Source of the DNA: Xenophilus aerolatus
Lineage (GTDB): Bacteria > Pseudomonadota > Gammaproteobacteria > Burkholderiales > Burkholderiaceae_C
NCBI GenBank assembly: GCA_030418545.1
Contig: QAIB01000020.1
Location: 1-41,838 of the forward strand
DNA: 41,838 nucleotides
Direction of reading: 5' to 3'
The position numbers and the translations under genes were made by a program. Under the pieces are notes generated by a model, which saw nothing but the letters and a program-made list of their open reading frames with translations, was not told the DNA's origin and did not search any database. This document shows, piece by piece, positions 27,700-35,301 of this stretch. Each line of letters begins with the position of its first letter. Position 1 is the stretch's first letter.

Positions 27700-28200
27700 A
27701 TGGACAGCTTCCACATCCGCATCCGCCTCGAGCGCGACATCGCTGAGCAGGCAATGGCGATGGCCAACGATCGCGGCCTGGAGTTGGGCGATGTCATTCG
27801 CATGATGGTCACCAAGGCGGTGCTGTCCGGCGAATTCGCGATTGGCCACGATCAGCCCTCGCCACCACCAGCAGCCGAGACCCGCGCCTTTTTCGCCTAC
27901 GACGACAGCCAGTGGGCGCCGCTCAAATCCGTGTTGGATGCCGAGCTGGCGCTGGCACTGTTGAACCAGTTCGTGGCCACCCATACCGTCGAGATCGAGC
28001 GCCTGTTGGATCTGGACCCCTCCGATGCCGCTCGGGTGGAGCAGCTCACGCGCGAACGCGACGAAGCTAGGCAAGCCCTGTCGACGCTCGACCCACAAGA
28101 TGCGCAGGCGATCGAGACGATAGTCGGGCGGTACGCATCGCCTCAGTCCCCGACTCGGGCCCGGGCAAGCAGTGATCAGGATGATGGGGAGACCGCCTGA
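27700..28200 (+). CDS. RelB/DinJ-like antitoxin partner of the zeta-toxin homologue
   Basis: The 166-aa protein begins with a ribbon-helix-helix-like segment (FHIRIRLERDIAEQAMAMANDRGLELGDVIRMMVTKAVLSGEF, 4-46) resembling RelB/DinJ antitoxins, followed by a helical C-terminal region with a coiled-coil-like stretch (ARVEQLTRERDEARQALSTL, about 110-129). The stop shares one base with the ATG of the zeta-like gene, the usual antitoxin-first arrangement. Pairs of a RelB-like protein with a zeta-domain toxin occur on conjugative plasmids. Confidence 0.7.
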   Translation: MDSFHIRIRLERDIAEQAMAMANDRGLELGDVIRMMVTKAVLSGEFAIGHDQPSPPPAAETRAFFAYDDSQWAPLKSVLDAELALALLNQFVATHTVEIERLLDLDPSDAARVEQLTRERDEARQALSTLDPQDAQAIETIVGRYASPQSPTRARASSDQDDGETA

Positions 28201-29426
28201 TGGCGCGTGCCGCTTCATCGAACCGCCAGTCGGACCAACGCCCGCCGTCGGAGCGTGAACTGCGTCGCCTCTACGACCGTTGTGTCGTCACGGACTTGGC
28301 CGCGAACGCACAGCCGGCCGACCAGCCCGTCGCGATGATCATCACGGGGCAACCCGGTGCGGGTCTCACCTTCGCTACAGTGCAGCTGCGCCAGCAGTTG
28401 CTCGAGACGGTGTCTTCGGCCGCGCATGTTTCGATGAATCGGCTGCGTGCCTACCACCCGCTGTGGGCGCGTGGGGGTGATATGGCACCCGAGGACTCCG
28501 CACGGGTGGCCGGCGATTGCGCGACCTGGTTCAACCGCCTCGCGAAAGATGCACAGAAGCAGCGGCTCAACCTGATCGCCGAGATGGAAACGACGGAGAT
28601 CGAGTCCGTACCGGCCTTGGCCAGTGACCTTCGGCGCAACGGCTATGTCGTTCAGGCCGTGTTTGTCGCGACGTCGCGGGAAGAGAGCCGCATCGCCATG
28701 ATGGCGCGCTACGAAATGCGGCGCCGCCAGGGCCTCGGCGTCGAGCCGCCGTCGACTCCGGCGCACGACTTCGCGTTCGACAACGTGGTGAGCGTGCTGG
28801 GTCGGATGGAGTTCGATCGATCGGTGGATGGGCTGCGGGTGATCGCCAACAGCGGTGATCACATCTACGAAAGCCGTGTCGTCGGCGACAAATGGGACCG
28901 CCTTCCCCGTGCGGCAGCCACCCTGTCATCGCTGCTGGACAAGGAGCCCTCCGCCAAGGAGATGGTCCGCACCGCCATGCGCTGGGAGACGCTGGTCCAA
29001 CGTCTGGGCACCGACAGCACTGTTCCGCGTGAGGTGGCCAGCCAGGTGCTCGCTTGGCGCAATGACGCGGTAGCCCGCTGCGAGCAGGAGCCAGCGACCG
29101 CGCAGGCCCTGCAATGGGCGCGAGAGGCCGGCGCGTTCCGGGTCATGAATCGCTTCGAGTTCCTCAAGGAGTTCCCGCACCAGGAACGCGCCGTGCAGGC
29201 CCTGGGCATCGCCGCCACAGAGGCCGAGCGCTTTCCGAAGGAACAGGCGCAGCGGCTCGTCGTGCATGCGCGCGAGAACATCGCGCAGCGCATCGAGCGT
29301 GGCGACATGGCGCGGATCGCCGCACGGCAAAAAAATCAGGAAGCCAAGGCCAGGCCACTTGACATGGAGCCACCCACGCGGGACCAGTCGCGAAGGCCTC
29401 GGACACCCGACGATCCGTCTCGCTAG
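28200..29426 (+). CDS. Zeta-toxin domain protein with altered active site
   Basis: The 408-aa protein has the zeta toxin layout: a P-loop near residue 50 (IITGQPGAGLT), a following HVSMNRLRAYHP segment, the AEMETTEIESV helix and a long helical C-terminal half. Zeta toxins phosphorylate UDP-N-acetylglucosamine and need the Walker A lysine and an acidic base. Here the lysine is Leu56 (CTC, 28365-28367), and the N-x-D-D/E-R position reads S-M-N-R, without the usual acidic residue. Kinase activity is therefore doubtful. The gene is otherwise full length, which suggests a retained structural or regulatory role, or recent inactivation. Confidence 0.8.
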   Translation: MARAASSNRQSDQRPPSERELRRLYDRCVVTDLAANAQPADQPVAMIITGQPGAGLTFATVQLRQQLLETVSSAAHVSMNRLRAYHPLWARGGDMAPEDSARVAGDCATWFNRLAKDAQKQRLNLIAEMETTEIESVPALASDLRRNGYVVQAVFVATSREESRIAMMARYEMRRRQGLGVEPPSTPAHDFAFDNVVSVLGRMEFDRSVDGLRVIANSGDHIYESRVVGDKWDRLPRAAATLSSLLDKEPSAKEMVRTAMRWETLVQRLGTDSTVPREVASQVLAWRNDAVARCEQEPATAQALQWAREAGAFRVMNRFEFLKEFPHQERAVQALGIAATEAERFPKEQAQRLVVHARENIAQRIERGDMARIAARQKNQEAKARPLDMEPPTRDQSRRPRTPDDPSR

Positions 29427-29498
29427 CGGCCCTCGACCACTGCTTCCGAGGACGCACGCTTCTGAGCAGCGAGTTTGATTCAGCGTGAGCGCGGACGA

Positions 29499-29705
29499 TC
29501 AGCCCACCGACACGGTGACGGGCCCGATGCCGCAATACACCACCTCGCCGTTGGAGGACGTAACTTTCCACCGGCCGTTTTGCTCCGCAGCAGGCGTCAC
29601 TTCATAGTCGCTCGCACGCAGTGGCAGCGGGATTTCCTCGAGCACGGTGTCGCTATACCAAGTGGGCTGGCGCAGCATCGTGGGGGCAGAGTCGAATAGG
29701 TCCAT
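29499..29705 (-). CDS. Small hypothetical protein
   Basis: The 68-aa frame from ATG 29705 (MDLFDSAPTMLRQPTWYSDTVLEEIPLPLRASDYEVTPAAEQNGRWKVTSSNGEVVYCGIGPVTVSVG) has the composition of a real, strand-rich protein. A start at 29759 would add 18 residues. Neither has a convincing ribosome binding site. It faces away from the unknown gene at 30043 and ends about 70 bases from the zeta-like gene, which runs towards it. I do not recognise a family. Confidence 0.45.
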   Translation of the reverse strand: MDLFDSAPTMLRQPTWYSDTVLEEIPLPLRASDYEVTPAAEQNGRWKVTSSNGEVVYCGIGPVTVSVG

Positions 29706-30042
29706 GAGGGGCGCGATTGTGCGTGAAGGAAACGGCGGCCGAAGTCGACTGGCAGACATGTGGCTGGCCAGCCCGGGCCAGAACCTTCCAAGACATGCCC
29801 CGCCTCACTCGGCAGGCTGTGGCTCTTGAAAGGACCTGCGGCCGACGGCCAGCGGATCGCGTCAAGGTAGCCCACGCGCCTCATCAAATGAGTCGCTTGG
29901 CGCACACGGCCATCAATCAACCAAATACTGGACAAATATACAGTATTCGAACTAGACTGCCTCGCTTGCAGTTGTCATTTCTCGGGCGCTCTCCCTTTGC
30001 CTTCGCTGGCGGAAAGCGACCCGACCTTTTCGGACCGATGCC
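29706..30042. other. Intergenic region (337 bp) with a LexA-like box
   Basis: No credible gene is seen on either strand. The region is less GC-rich near 29900-29960 and contains the LexA-like operator described next, so it probably holds the promoter of the 30043-30774 gene. Confidence 0.5.
29926..29945 (+). promoter_or_regulatory. LexA-like (SOS) box upstream of an unknown gene
   Basis: TACTG-GACAAATATA-CAGTA is a near-perfect match to the E. coli-type SOS box TACTG(TA)5CAGTA, deviating only inside the spacer (CTGG rather than CTGT). It overlaps a TATACA/TACAGT -10-like element and lies 97 bases upstream of ATG 30043. It resembles the box at dnaE2. Confidence 0.65.
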
Positions 30043-30774
30043 ATGCAACTCGAAGTCGTGTCTCGCGGCGCACCCGCAGAAGCCTTGAACGCTGGAGCGG
30101 CAGCCGCGCTCGCCGTCTTCACCAAAGCCGACATGGACCCGTGGAAGGCGATGGAGGCGGTCGGGAAGCTCATCCACTGGGATGAGCTCGGGCTCCCGGG
30201 AGACGACGACCAACTGGGTCTCGATGGCATGCAAAGCCAGCCCGAGCAAGTCACGCCCTCAGCCGAGGACCATGCGGCCGCTCGCATCTACTGGGACGCG
30301 GCCGACGCCGCGCAGGAAGCGATCCATGCACTCGTTCCACAGGCGCAGCAGCACGAGGTGAGCGTTGGGCTGGCGCAGCCTGGCGACTTCATGGAGAAGG
30401 TCCGCTTTGCCATCGCCGACTGGCTCACGCGTGCCGTGGACGATGCCGACGATGTATTTGAAGTGATCCGAACCGGCGGCCTGAGTGCCACGCTGATCAG
30501 GCCGCTATCGGGCGTGCAGGTCGAGGTGAATCTGGACCGACGACCCGGCCCGCTGGCTTCCTTCGGGATCCTGAAGCCTGCCGACTTGCTGTCCGAGCCT
30601 GTCATCGACATCGCGCGACGCTGGAAGCAATCGCTCCCCGCACAGCCGAGCGCTGACGAAGTGCTCGCGGTCTTTCACGGCGATCACCGGGCTGCCTGGG
30701 CACACATTCGCCACCAATTGGACGCACACCCGCAACTCGTACAGCAGGCGGCCGAGGCACTGCAACACATGTGA
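30043..30774 (+). CDS. Unknown protein, probably SOS-regulated
   Basis: The 243-aa acidic protein has no motif I recognise. The N-terminal third is helical (AEALNAGAAAALAVFTKADMDPWKAMEAVGKLIHWDEL), the middle carries a strand-rich segment (GLSATLIRPLSGVQVEVNLDRRPGPLASFGILKPADLL, about 150-187), and the C-terminus is helical and ends in QQAAEALQHM. No signal peptide or membrane helix is seen. The upstream LexA-like box suggests induction by DNA damage. It ends about 150 bases from the relaxase gene, which runs towards it. Confidence 0.65.
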   Translation: MQLEVVSRGAPAEALNAGAAAALAVFTKADMDPWKAMEAVGKLIHWDELGLPGDDDQLGLDGMQSQPEQVTPSAEDHAAARIYWDAADAAQEAIHALVPQAQQHEVSVGLAQPGDFMEKVRFAIADWLTRAVDDADDVFEVIRTGGLSATLIRPLSGVQVEVNLDRRPGPLASFGILKPADLLSEPVIDIARRWKQSLPAQPSADEVLAVFHGDHRAAWAHIRHQLDAHPQLVQQAAEALQHM

Positions 30775-30922
30775 GCGAACGGGGGCCGGCGCATGGTCGC
30801 CGACCCGGATGCCTAAGGCGGGCCGATTGAAGCGCGAGGCGTTCTCGCACACGCCTGGCACCGAGGTCCTCCTCGCAGGCTCAGCAACACTGGCCGCCCG
30901 GTCTTCAGGCTGAAAACGTTGC

Positions 30923-32011
30923 CTAACGACTGCGGGGATTCGGCGGGCGTGGATGCGCGGGCGGTTCCTGTGTCCGTTCCCGGCCCCACCGCTCGGCCAG
31001 ATGCTCGGCATCCGTCCGAACAGGCCGCATCTGGTCCACGAACCGCTCGACCCGCGAGGCCAGATCGAGCCTGCCCTGCTGGCGAAGCGCATGAGCCGTC
31101 GACTGCCAATCGGAAGTGACAGCATCGCGCGTGGTCTGCAGATCGGACCGGCCCGCATCCAGTGGCTGGCCGCCGCCACGCATCCGCGTCAGCGCGTCCA
31201 GCACCTTGGCGCGCATGAATCGCGAAGGACTTGGCGGATGGCGATCCTGACGTTCCTGCGCATCGAGCCCGTTGAACGCACGCATCGCTCGCAGGCGGTG
31301 GTGGATCGGATCGCGCAACGGGCGACGCGTCTGTCCGCGAACCTGTCGCGGCGTCGCATTGGCCGCCACGCCCTGCTCACGCATCAGCTCGGCAAACTGC
31401 TCGCGCCAACGTCGCAATATGTCCTTGCGGATGTACAGGCGCTTGCGCGGCTCGTACTCGTGCTCGCACTTCACGACCAGGTGGACGTGCGGGTGCGCTT
31501 GGTCCGTGTGCAGCACCATTGCGTAGCGGTATTGAAGCGCAAAGTTCTCGCGTGCGAAGACTTTTGCTGCCGCCAGCACTTTGTCCGGCGGCGTGCCCGC
31601 GGGCATCGACAGCACGATGTTGTGCACGAGCTTGGAGCGAGTGTCTTTCTCCCCTTCCGCCGGTTTGGGCCGATGTGCGCTACGGCACTGATCGAGCGCC
31701 CAATCGTCGATGAGCGCATCGGCTGCTTCCCTGCCTTGCATCTCGAGGCCATCGTCGGTCTCGATCGAGAGCTTTCCGTGCCGCCCGACGTACTTCAGGT
31801 GCGCCCGCACGGTGCCGGAGTCGCGTCCGCCGCCCGACACCTTGATCATGACCTCGGGCGTCCGCCCAACGGTGCGCTGCACCTGCTCGATCCGGTCCTG
31901 ACCCAGTTGAAGCGTGCCAACTGGCCCGCGGCGACCGTAGCTGACGATGTCCAGTGCCAGGTCACGCCCCGCCCCGGAAGCACGAGTGACCTTGACCATC
32001 TGCTTAGGCAT
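30923..32011 (-). CDS. mobA: MOBP-type relaxase (MobA/VirD2-like)
   Basis: The start is ATG 32011 (MPKQMVKVTR), overlapping the end of the mobC-like gene by 8 bases. The 362-aa protein contains the relaxase motifs: a probable catalytic Tyr74 in VRAHLKYVGR and the metal-binding histidine motif H168-TD-QAHPH175-V-H177, followed by LVVK. It should nick oriT and lead the strand through VirD4 and VirB. The C-terminal 130 residues are Arg/Pro-rich. No LPD7 domain is attached; that domain lies in the 25047-26255 protein. Confidence 0.85.
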   Translation of the reverse strand: MPKQMVKVTRASGAGRDLALDIVSYGRRGPVGTLQLGQDRIEQVQRTVGRTPEVMIKVSGGGRDSGTVRAHLKYVGRHGKLSIETDDGLEMQGREAADALIDDWALDQCRSAHRPKPAEGEKDTRSKLVHNIVLSMPAGTPPDKVLAAAKVFARENFALQYRYAMVLHTDQAHPHVHLVVKCEHEYEPRKRLYIRKDILRRWREQFAELMREQGVAANATPRQVRGQTRRPLRDPIHHRLRAMRAFNGLDAQERQDRHPPSPSRFMRAKVLDALTRMRGGGQPLDAGRSDLQTTRDAVTSDWQSTAHALRQQGRLDLASRVERFVDQMRPVRTDAEHLAERWGRERTQEPPAHPRPPNPRSR

Positions 32012-32603
32012 GCGTGCCCTCCCAACTTTGGAGATTCCGCCGCACAACTTCGGACGACGCTTCGCGTGCCGCAGCGACTTCAACCCGGAGCCGCTCCATG
32101 AGATCTCGAAGCTCAGACAGGTCCTGCGCGCTTAAAGTGTTCGGCGTCGCGAACACGCGAAGCTCGCGCCCCAGTGCAGCGATATGCGCACTAAGACTTT
32201 TGACGACATCCAGCTCTGGCGGCGGTAGCACATCGGTTGCGCGAACGTGGTTGTGGATGAGAAGCGCAAGGTAGGTGCCGGTCCGCATGCCGCGTGCTTC
32301 AGCCCGCGCGGCCGCTAGACCCCGATCGCCTCGACGCAGCCGCAATGAGATGCGGTCGTCGGCCGGTACACCGGCGAATGCGTCGAGCGAACCGACAGTC
32401 TCCAAACCGCTGTCCGGACGCACCCCGTTGGAGGCCAGCACGCCGTCGATGAGCCTGGTCATGAGCGCCGACACCGACAGCTGATGCTGCGATGCGAGCG
32501 CCGCGAACCGCGTGCGGGTTTCGTCTGAAACCCGCACGCCCAAGACGCTGGAAGCACTGCGCGAAGTCACTGTCGGCCCATGTGTGTTAACCCCGTCCGA
32601 CAA
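32004..32603 (-). CDS. mobC: MobC/TraJ-like relaxosome accessory protein
   Basis: The frame begins at TTG 32603 with an AGGA upstream that lies in the putative nic region; GTG 32570 is an alternative start. The 199-aa protein shows a ribbon-helix-helix-like part near residues 22-55 (VLGVRVSDETRTRFAALASQHQLSVSALMTRLIDGVL) and a C-terminal part (SLRLRRGDRGLAAARAEARGMRTGTYLALLIHNHVR, then helices) resembling plasmid mobilization (MobC-type) proteins. It probably binds oriT next to nic, controlling its own transcription as well. Confidence 0.75.
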   Translation of the reverse strand: MSDGVNTHGPTVTSRSASSVLGVRVSDETRTRFAALASQHQLSVSALMTRLIDGVLASNGVRPDSGLETVGSLDAFAGVPADDRISLRLRRGDRGLAAARAEARGMRTGTYLALLIHNHVRATDVLPPPELDVVKSLSAHIAALGRELRVFATPNTLSAQDLSELRDLMERLRVEVAAAREASSEVVRRNLQSWEGTHA

Positions 32604-32620
32604 GTGTCTATCCTGCCCTC
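32568..32620 (+). other. Putative oriT: inverted repeat plus RP4-type nic sequence
   Basis: CTATCCTGCCC at 32608-32618 matches the IncP/RP4 nic region, where cleavage occurs in TATCCTG/C (here between 32615 and 32616, plus strand). Just upstream lies an imperfect inverted repeat, CACTGTCGG (32568-32576) and CCGACAAGTG (32597-32606), ending about nine bases from nic, as the TraJ-binding repeat does in RP4. The adjacent mobC and relaxase genes support the call. Confidence 0.7.
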
Positions 32621-32899
32621 AATGCCGCACAAGGACTTTGCGTTCGGCGCCGCGAACAAATTTGTCTCAAGCTTCAGTCGACCGGCCTCATCCGTCTCGC
32701 AGCGCCTTCGAACCTAGACCCTTCGATCGATCTCAAATCACGCGCATCTCAGGTGTCGCTCGTGATCTCTTGGCCCGTCGTCTCCCCCGACCAATGCATC
32801 CGGGCCACGCCTGTAGAGACTCACGTCTATTAACCGACAGGCGCCTAATCCGAAGGCGTCAAGCGCACCGCCTCACGGCCGAGCGTGCGACCGCTGTGC
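32621..32899. other. Noncoding segment next to oriT (about 280 bp)
   Basis: No credible gene is seen. It lies on the leading side of the putative nic site and may contain leading-region promoters or further relaxosome binding sites. Nothing else stands out. Confidence 0.4.
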
Positions 32900-33109
32900 T
32901 CAACGACCGCCACCCGCAGGCAGCGCCACGGGTGCCAGATCGCGCGTGCTGCCGATCCCGTCGAGCTTCGGCTGCAAGCGGGTGGCGAAGTCACCGTGGG
33001 GCGAACTCGGCGCGCGCGCTGGCTCCGGACTGGACGCAGACAGGAACACACCAAGGACAACCGCGCCGCATACGTTGGCGGCCACAGCAAGGGCAATGAA
33101 CTTTGACAT
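32900..33109 (-). CDS. Small membrane-anchored protein related to the one at 17592-17813
   Basis: ATG 33109 has AAGGGGAA upstream. The 69-aa protein starts MSKFIALAVAANVCGAVVLGVFL (membrane helix, about 4-23), continues with a Ser/Pro linker, and contains HGDFATRLQPKL (38-49). That pattern repeats the MSK start, single helix, linker and H-G-x-F-x-x-R-x-Q-P motif of the 73-aa protein between virB5 and virB6. The tail after residue 50 is different. No function is known to me. Confidence 0.6.
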   Translation of the reverse strand: MSKFIALAVAANVCGAVVLGVFLSASSPEPARAPSSPHGDFATRLQPKLDGIGSTRDLAPVALPAGGGR

Positions 33110-33189
33110 GAAACAATTCCCCTTTATAAGAAGCAATGGCAACCCGATGGGCCGGGAGGCCATGCCCGCAAGGCGTGACCTCCCGAAGC

Positions 33190-35301
33190 TCACGATTCGT
33201 CGGCATCCGACGCCGGGGCACCGACCGGCACACGCCGCAGCGGTGCAGGCAGCCACCGCGAGCCCTCCAGCTTCGCGGCGCAGTGCCGGATCGCTTCCTC
33301 CTTCTTCATACCTGCCACCGCCGCTGTGTCATCAACGCCGGTGGCCTCCTTCACCGCTTCGAGCGCCTTGGCCTTGCTCACAGACCCGAGGTAACTCGCG
33401 GCGGTCGGCACCCACCAGTCGGCCATGTCCACGCCCAGCGCTTCGGTGATCGCATCGCTCTGGTCGGTCCCACGCTCCCGGACGGCCACCGCGTTGAAGC
33501 TGCGCGCGGTGCAGAAGGCCAGGAGGTCGAGCAGCGTGTCGCGGCCCTGCGCCAACAGCCACCCGAACAGCGCCTCGGGACTGCCCGGCAGGCGGTCGCC
33601 CCATTCGGTCGTCGCGCGGTCCAACAGGGCACCGGCGGGCGAGCTTTCGAAGTCCGTGGCGTCCTGGGCCAGCGCGTAGTCGCTGGTCATCGTCAGGTGC
33701 ACCTTCACGACATCGTTGCCGCGCCCGTAGTGACCGAACACCGTCTCCGCGAGGCGGTGCACGAGCGTGACCAGCGCCACATGCGGGTTCTGCACGAGAG
33801 CGGCCTGGATGGCCCCGGTGCGGTGGGCGGTCAGGTCACGCATGAGCTTCTCGCTGATCGCGGATCGCTTCTTTGACGCGTCGCTCGGCGCGAAGGTGGC
33901 CGCTGAGTCATCGCCGCCCTGCCCTTCGTTCGTCGCCGTCCGGTCCTCGGCCCGGATCAGACCCCGGTCCATGGTGATCTGGCCCCCGTGATCGATGCGC
34001 AGCAGCGCACCGCTGCGGGCCATCTGCTCCGGCGTCCATTGCGCCAGGGCATCGTGTGCGGCATCGATGCGCTCGTCCAGTGCGTCGATGAGGCCCATCA
34101 GCCGTTGCTCCTCGGCTTCATAAACCTCGGTGTCCCGGTCCGCGTGCTCGTTGCGTTCGTAGGCCGCATCCAGTTCGTCACGTTCAGCCTCCATGGCTGT
34201 CATGGACTGCGACTCTTCTGATGTAGGTTCGCGTTCCCCCTTCGCCTCGCGCCCGTAGCCGCGCAGCGCGAGGTAGTCCCCGTCGAGCAAGCACTCCACC
34301 CAGCCCCAACCCTCGGCCCGGACATCTTCGCCAGCAGCGCGCAGCTTCTCCATGGCGAGCACCTGCAGCAGCACGCCATCGTCCAGGAACACCCCGGACC
34401 CGTCGCCTTCCTCCGCAAACAGATCGCGGCGCACTTTCCCGCCCCGCGCCTCATAGGACTCGATGCCGACAAAGCGGGCGAGACGGCCATCGCCCCGGCA
34501 GGATTCCTCGGTCAGGGCGCGGCGGATCGAGTAGGCATCGCGGTCGTAGGTGGGCAGACCATCCCAGACAGCCTCCTGCGCCGCGTGGTCCTCGGTCAGC
34601 GCAAGGGCCTGCAACTGGTCCGGGTCGATCTCCTCGGCCCGGTACAAGGCGAGGAAGCGAGGCGCCAGTCGTGCGAGCTTGAGACGCCGCTCCACCGTGA
34701 TCGGCGTCACCCCGAAACGGCCAGCGACCTGTGCGACGGTCAGGCCCTCTTCCACGAGCTTGCGGAAGGCTTCCATCTCGTCGGCCGGATGCATCGCCTC
34801 GCGGCCAGAGTTTTCGGCCAGCGACACCTCGGCGGCGCGCTCGCTGTCGTAGAGCTTGCACTCCACCGGACGGAAAGCCTCCCACCGACCCTGCGCCACG
34901 AGGCGTTGCATCGCGCGCAGGCGCCGCCCCCCGGCCACCACGGCATAGCGGCCCTCGGTGTGCGCCACCACCGCTAGGCGCTGCAGCAGCCCTTGCGAGC
35001 CAATGAGTGCGGCCAATTCCTCGATGCCCTCGGCGTGGAACACACGCCGGACGTTGGCTTCGCTCAGCACCAGTTGTTCCAGCGGCACCAGCAAGTATCG
35101 ACCCTCGGCCACCTGGGAGGTTGTCGTCTCGGTGGCGGCCACGGCGGTCGGGGCCTTCTTCGGGACCTTCGGCGTCTTGGGCGCCTTCACGGCCTTCGCA
35201 CCATTCGGCGCTGCGGGAGGGGCCTTGTTGACCCCTGCGCCGTTGGTGGGACGAGCGGCCTTGCTGGTGGTCTGTGCGGGAGTCGTAGCGATTGCGGTCA
35301 T
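33190..35301 (-). CDS. Large ParB-domain protein (703 aa)
   Basis: The start is ATG 35301 with AAAGGA upstream. After a Lys/Ala/Pro-rich N-terminus (about 1-62) comes a ParB/Spo0J N-terminal domain (LVPLEQLVLSEANVRR, GLLQRLAVVAHTEGRYAVVAGGRRLRAM, SLAENSGREAMHPADEMEAF) and an HTH (LTVAQVAGRFGVTPITVERRLKLA), ending near 210. The remaining 490 residues are a conserved extension of plasmid and ICE ParB-like proteins, including an acidic helical stretch near 385-440. No ParA is adjacent. Proteins of this type are common in conjugative elements; their role (nuclease, partition or transcription) is not settled. Confidence 0.8.
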   Translation of the reverse strand: MTAIATTPAQTTSKAARPTNGAGVNKAPPAAPNGAKAVKAPKTPKVPKKAPTAVAATETTTSQVAEGRYLLVPLEQLVLSEANVRRVFHAEGIEELAALIGSQGLLQRLAVVAHTEGRYAVVAGGRRLRAMQRLVAQGRWEAFRPVECKLYDSERAAEVSLAENSGREAMHPADEMEAFRKLVEEGLTVAQVAGRFGVTPITVERRLKLARLAPRFLALYRAEEIDPDQLQALALTEDHAAQEAVWDGLPTYDRDAYSIRRALTEESCRGDGRLARFVGIESYEARGGKVRRDLFAEEGDGSGVFLDDGVLLQVLAMEKLRAAGEDVRAEGWGWVECLLDGDYLALRGYGREAKGEREPTSEESQSMTAMEAERDELDAAYERNEHADRDTEVYEAEEQRLMGLIDALDERIDAAHDALAQWTPEQMARSGALLRIDHGGQITMDRGLIRAEDRTATNEGQGGDDSAATFAPSDASKKRSAISEKLMRDLTAHRTGAIQAALVQNPHVALVTLVHRLAETVFGHYGRGNDVVKVHLTMTSDYALAQDATDFESSPAGALLDRATTEWGDRLPGSPEALFGWLLAQGRDTLLDLLAFCTARSFNAVAVRERGTDQSDAITEALGVDMADWWVPTAASYLGSVSKAKALEAVKEATGVDDTAAVAGMKKEEAIRHCAAKLEGSRWLPAPLRRVPVGAPASDADES

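Noticed and set aside
29717-30088. Plus-strand 123-codon frame across the LexA-like box
   Set aside because: It runs through a promoter region, overlaps the start of the 30043 gene in another frame and has no family features.
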